From Synergistaceae bacterium (lineage in GTDB: Bacteria; Synergistota; Synergistia; Synergistales; Aminobacteriaceae), in assembly GCA_017447325.1 (NCBI GenBank), contig JAFSNU010000006.1, positions 1 to 6,947 of the forward strand: a stretch of 6,947 nt of DNA, in the 5' to 3' direction. The position numbers and the translations under genes are program-made. A model generated the notes under the pieces. That model did no database searches. It was given only the letters and a program-made list of their open reading frames with translations, and was not told the DNA's origin. Shown piece by piece: positions 5,143-6,947 of this stretch. Numbering within the stretch: position 1 is the first letter of the stretch; the number at the start of each line of letters is the position of its first letter.

Positions 5143-5640
5143 ATGCGTGTCATAGAGGGAAAGTTAGTCGGCACTGGCTTGCGCATCGCGATAACTGCGT
5201 CGCGCTTTAACGAGCTTGTCGTGAACAAGTTAATCGAGGGCGCGAAAGATATTTTATTAAGACATGACGTGTCTCATAATAATATTGATATTTATTGGGT
5301 GCCAGGCGCGTGGGAGCTGCCGTTGGTAACTAAAGAAGTTGCGTTGAGCGGCAAGTATGACGCTGTTATTGCACTCGGCGCGGTGATACGGGGCGACACT
5401 CCGCATTTCGATTATGTAGCAGCTGAATGCTCGAAAGGCCTCGCGAGCATCGGACTCGAGAGCAGAACGCCGGTTTTGTTCGGAGTTTTAACTTGCAATA
5501 ATTTAGAGCAGGCTTTAATCAGAGCGGGAAGCAAGGCCGGCAATAAAGGCGCGGACTGTGCGCTCGGTGCTATCGAGATGGCGAATTTATTACGCAATAT
5601 AAGATTAAATAATAATAATTCAGAAAGTGTGAATGTGTAA
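5143..5640 (+). CDS. ribH: 6,7-dimethyl-8-ribityllumazine synthase
   Basis: A 165-residue lumazine synthase condensing 5-amino-6-ribitylaminouracil with 3,4-dihydroxy-2-butanone 4-phosphate; the product feeds RibE. The flavodoxin-like fold signatures are all present: SRFNE (20-24, substrate-binding Phe22), VPGAWELP (53-60), GAVIRGDTPHFDYV (79-92, catalytic His88), PVLFGVLTCNNLEQA (110-124), and RAGSKAGNKGADCALGAIEM (127-146). Members assemble as pentamers or 60-mer capsids. The C-terminus carries an Asn-rich tail of about 10 residues beyond the last helix (NNNNSESVNV). The ATG is supported by AAAGGAG (5125-5131), the best Shine-Dalgarno sequence in the operon, 11 nt upstream. It follows ribA after a 51-nt gap with no terminator, and its stop codon overlaps the serS start. 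Confidence 0.96.
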   Translation: MRVIEGKLVGTGLRIAITASRFNELVVNKLIEGAKDILLRHDVSHNNIDIYWVPGAWELPLVTKEVALSGKYDAVIALGAVIRGDTPHFDYVAAECSKGLASIGLESRTPVLFGVLTCNNLEQALIRAGSKAGNKGADCALGAIEMANLLRNIRLNNNNSESVNV

Positions 5641-6917
5641 TGCTTGATTTAAAATGGATACTCGCGAATAAGGACAAATTTGCCGAGTGCTTGAAGAATA
5701 GAAATTTTGATTTTGATTTAAATATTTTAGAGAATTTAGATTTGGAACGCCGCAAGATTATCGGACAGACGGAAGAGCTTAAGGCCAAGCGCAACGAGGG
5801 ATCGCGCAAAGTCGGAGCGGCGAAGAGAGCGGGCGAGGACGCAAGCGAGCTCAGCGCAGAGATTAAATTAATGGGCGACGAGATTAAAGCTCTTGACGAA
5901 AAATTAGCCGGCATTGAGACCAAGCTTCATGATTATTTAATGGCTATTCCTAATAAATTAAGCGACACGACGCCGGTCGGCAAGGACGAGACTGAAAATG
6001 TCGTTGTACGCACTTGGGGAACGCCGAAGGATTTTGCGTTCGAGCCGAAGCCGCATTGGGATTTAGCTGAAGATTTGGATATTATAAATTTTGACAAGGG
6101 CGTCATGCTTGCACAAAGCAGATTTGCCGTGTTAAAGGGAATGGGAGCGAAGCTTGAACGCGCGTTAGTAAGCTTTATGCTCGACTTGCATACTCAGAAG
6201 CACGGCTATACTGAAATAGAGCCGCCCTTTATGGTTAAGAGCGAAATTTTAGAGGGCACGGGACAGCTGCCGAAGTTCGCCGAAGATTTATATAAAATCG
6301 AGAACGAAGATTTATGGTTAATTCCGACGGCGGAAGTGCCTTTGACTAATTTAATGCGTGAAAGTATTTTAGATGAAAATGCTTTGCCGTTATATTACAC
6401 GGCTTACACGGCTTGCTTCAGGCGCGAGGCCGGAAGCGCGGGGCGAGACGTGCGCGGCTTGATGAGACAGCATCAGTTTGACAAAGTTGAAATGGTAAAA
6501 ATCTGCACGCCGGAGACGAGCTATGACGAGCTTGAAAAGTTGACGCATGACGCTGAAGAAGTTTTGCAGATTTTAAATTTGCCGTATCGAGTAATGGCGT
6601 TGAGTTCGGGCGATATTGGATTTGGATCTGCTAAGACGTATGATCTTGAGGTCTGGCTGCCGTCGCAGAATCAGTATAGAGAGATCAGCTCGTGCAGCAA
6701 CTGCGAGGACTTTCAAGCGAGGCGCATGAACTTGCGTTACAGGCCGGAGGGCAAGGGCGAGAAGCCGCGTTACGCTCATACGTTGAACGGCTCGGGAATT
6801 GCGGTCGGCAGGACGTTAATTGCTATAATGGAAAATTATCAGCGTGAGGACGGAAGCATCTTAATTCCTGAAGCTTTAGTGCCGTACATGGGCGGCGTTA
6901 AAGAAATTAGAAAATAA
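5640..6917 (+). CDS. serS: Seryl-tRNA synthetase
   Basis: A 425-residue, full-length class II aminoacyl-tRNA synthetase charging tRNA-Ser (and tRNA-Sec where present) with serine. The N-terminal long antiparallel coiled-coil arm, which binds the tRNA-Ser variable arm, spans about 27-100 and is rich in Lys/Glu/Ala. Motif 1 lies at about 167-196 (KGMGAKLERAL, ending IEPP). The TAE serine-binding loop is at 230-232. Motif 2 is FRREAGSAGRDVRGLMRQHQF (260-280). Motif 3 is HTLNGSGIAVGR (380-391, Arg391) followed by AIMENYQREDGSILIPEAL. The start ATG shares its A with the ribH stop (TAATG), a one-base overlap typical of translational coupling; only a weak GAAAG at 5623-5627 precedes it. There is no T-box or other leader, so expression should depend on the rib operon promoter unless an internal promoter exists inside ribH. 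Confidence 0.97.
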   Translation: MLDLKWILANKDKFAECLKNRNFDFDLNILENLDLERRKIIGQTEELKAKRNEGSRKVGAAKRAGEDASELSAEIKLMGDEIKALDEKLAGIETKLHDYLMAIPNKLSDTTPVGKDETENVVVRTWGTPKDFAFEPKPHWDLAEDLDIINFDKGVMLAQSRFAVLKGMGAKLERALVSFMLDLHTQKHGYTEIEPPFMVKSEILEGTGQLPKFAEDLYKIENEDLWLIPTAEVPLTNLMRESILDENALPLYYTAYTACFRREAGSAGRDVRGLMRQHQFDKVEMVKICTPETSYDELEKLTHDAEEVLQILNLPYRVMALSSGDIGFGSAKTYDLEVWLPSQNQYREISSCSNCEDFQARRMNLRYRPEGKGEKPRYAHTLNGSGIAVGRTLIAIMENYQREDGSILIPEALVPYMGGVKEIRK

Positions 6918-6923
6918 ATTTTA

Positions 6924-6947
6924 ATGTCGAAAAGCTTAATAATATTA
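6924..6947 (+). CDS. Possible start of a next gene, cut by window end
   Basis: Seven bases after the serS stop an ATG opens a frame that stays open to the window edge and reads MSKSLIIL. The short gap, same strand and hydrophobic beta-strand-like start would fit another operon member. Only eight codons are visible and there is no Shine-Dalgarno sequence, so neither the gene nor its function can be established. Confidence 0.3.

Noticed and set aside
5412..5923. Minus-strand frames opposite ribH and serS, including one spanning the junction
   Set aside because: Both overlap conserved genes along most of their length and show low-complexity Ser/Leu/Phe composition.
6573..6779. Minus-strand 68-codon frame inside serS
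   Set aside because: Antisense to motif-bearing serS sequence, without RBS or family resemblance.

Overview
This is an ordinary-looking chromosomal segment from an anaerobic-type bacterium with strong compositional contrast: moderate-GC coding sequence and intergenic DNA that is almost entirely A and T. Heavy use of TTA, AAT and ATT codons next to GCG/GGC codons, a pseudopilin-like gene, a WG-repeat exported protein, a C_GCAxxG_C_C protein and a RibBA-derived GTP cyclohydrolase II would fit a gut or rumen anaerobe. Synergistota or a similar lineage is my best guess, at low confidence and from general resemblance only.

Left half (1-3254), all on the minus strand. Reading in the direction of transcription there is a tRNA-Leu(CAA) with a good sigma70-type promoter, a secreted WG-repeat protein beginning 25 nt after the tRNA, a clear intrinsic terminator, a short pseudopilin-like protein, a class II fructose-bisphosphate aldolase, a weaker terminator, and a small cysteine-rich C_GCAxxG_C_C protein followed by a GC-rich hairpin terminator.

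Middle (3255-3773): a 519-bp divergent intergenic region with no credible gene. It carries the tRNA promoter, a probable promoter for the rightward operon, an A/T-rich near-palindrome, and an imperfect duplication of about 107 bp repeated at an exact 199-bp period. Each copy contains a tandem pair of 12-mers (TGTAGCTGAAAA or TGTAGTTGAAAA).

Right half (3774-6947), plus strand: a tight operon of riboflavin synthase (ribE), stand-alone GTP cyclohydrolase II (ribA), lumazine synthase (ribH) and seryl-tRNA synthetase (serS), then the possible first eight codons of another gene. RibA supplies the first committed step from GTP; RibH and RibE carry out the last two steps to riboflavin. The deaminase/reductase (ribD) and the DHBP synthase (ribB) are not here. 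The N-terminus of RibA resembles the inter-domain linker of bifunctional RibBA, suggesting the RibB half was lost or moved. No FMN riboswitch is visible ahead of ribE.

I do not see a novel defence, mobile or biosynthetic system. The points most worth a second look are the 199-bp-period duplication, the RibB-less ribA, the riboswitch-less rib operon joined to serS, and the tRNA/WG-protein arrangement.
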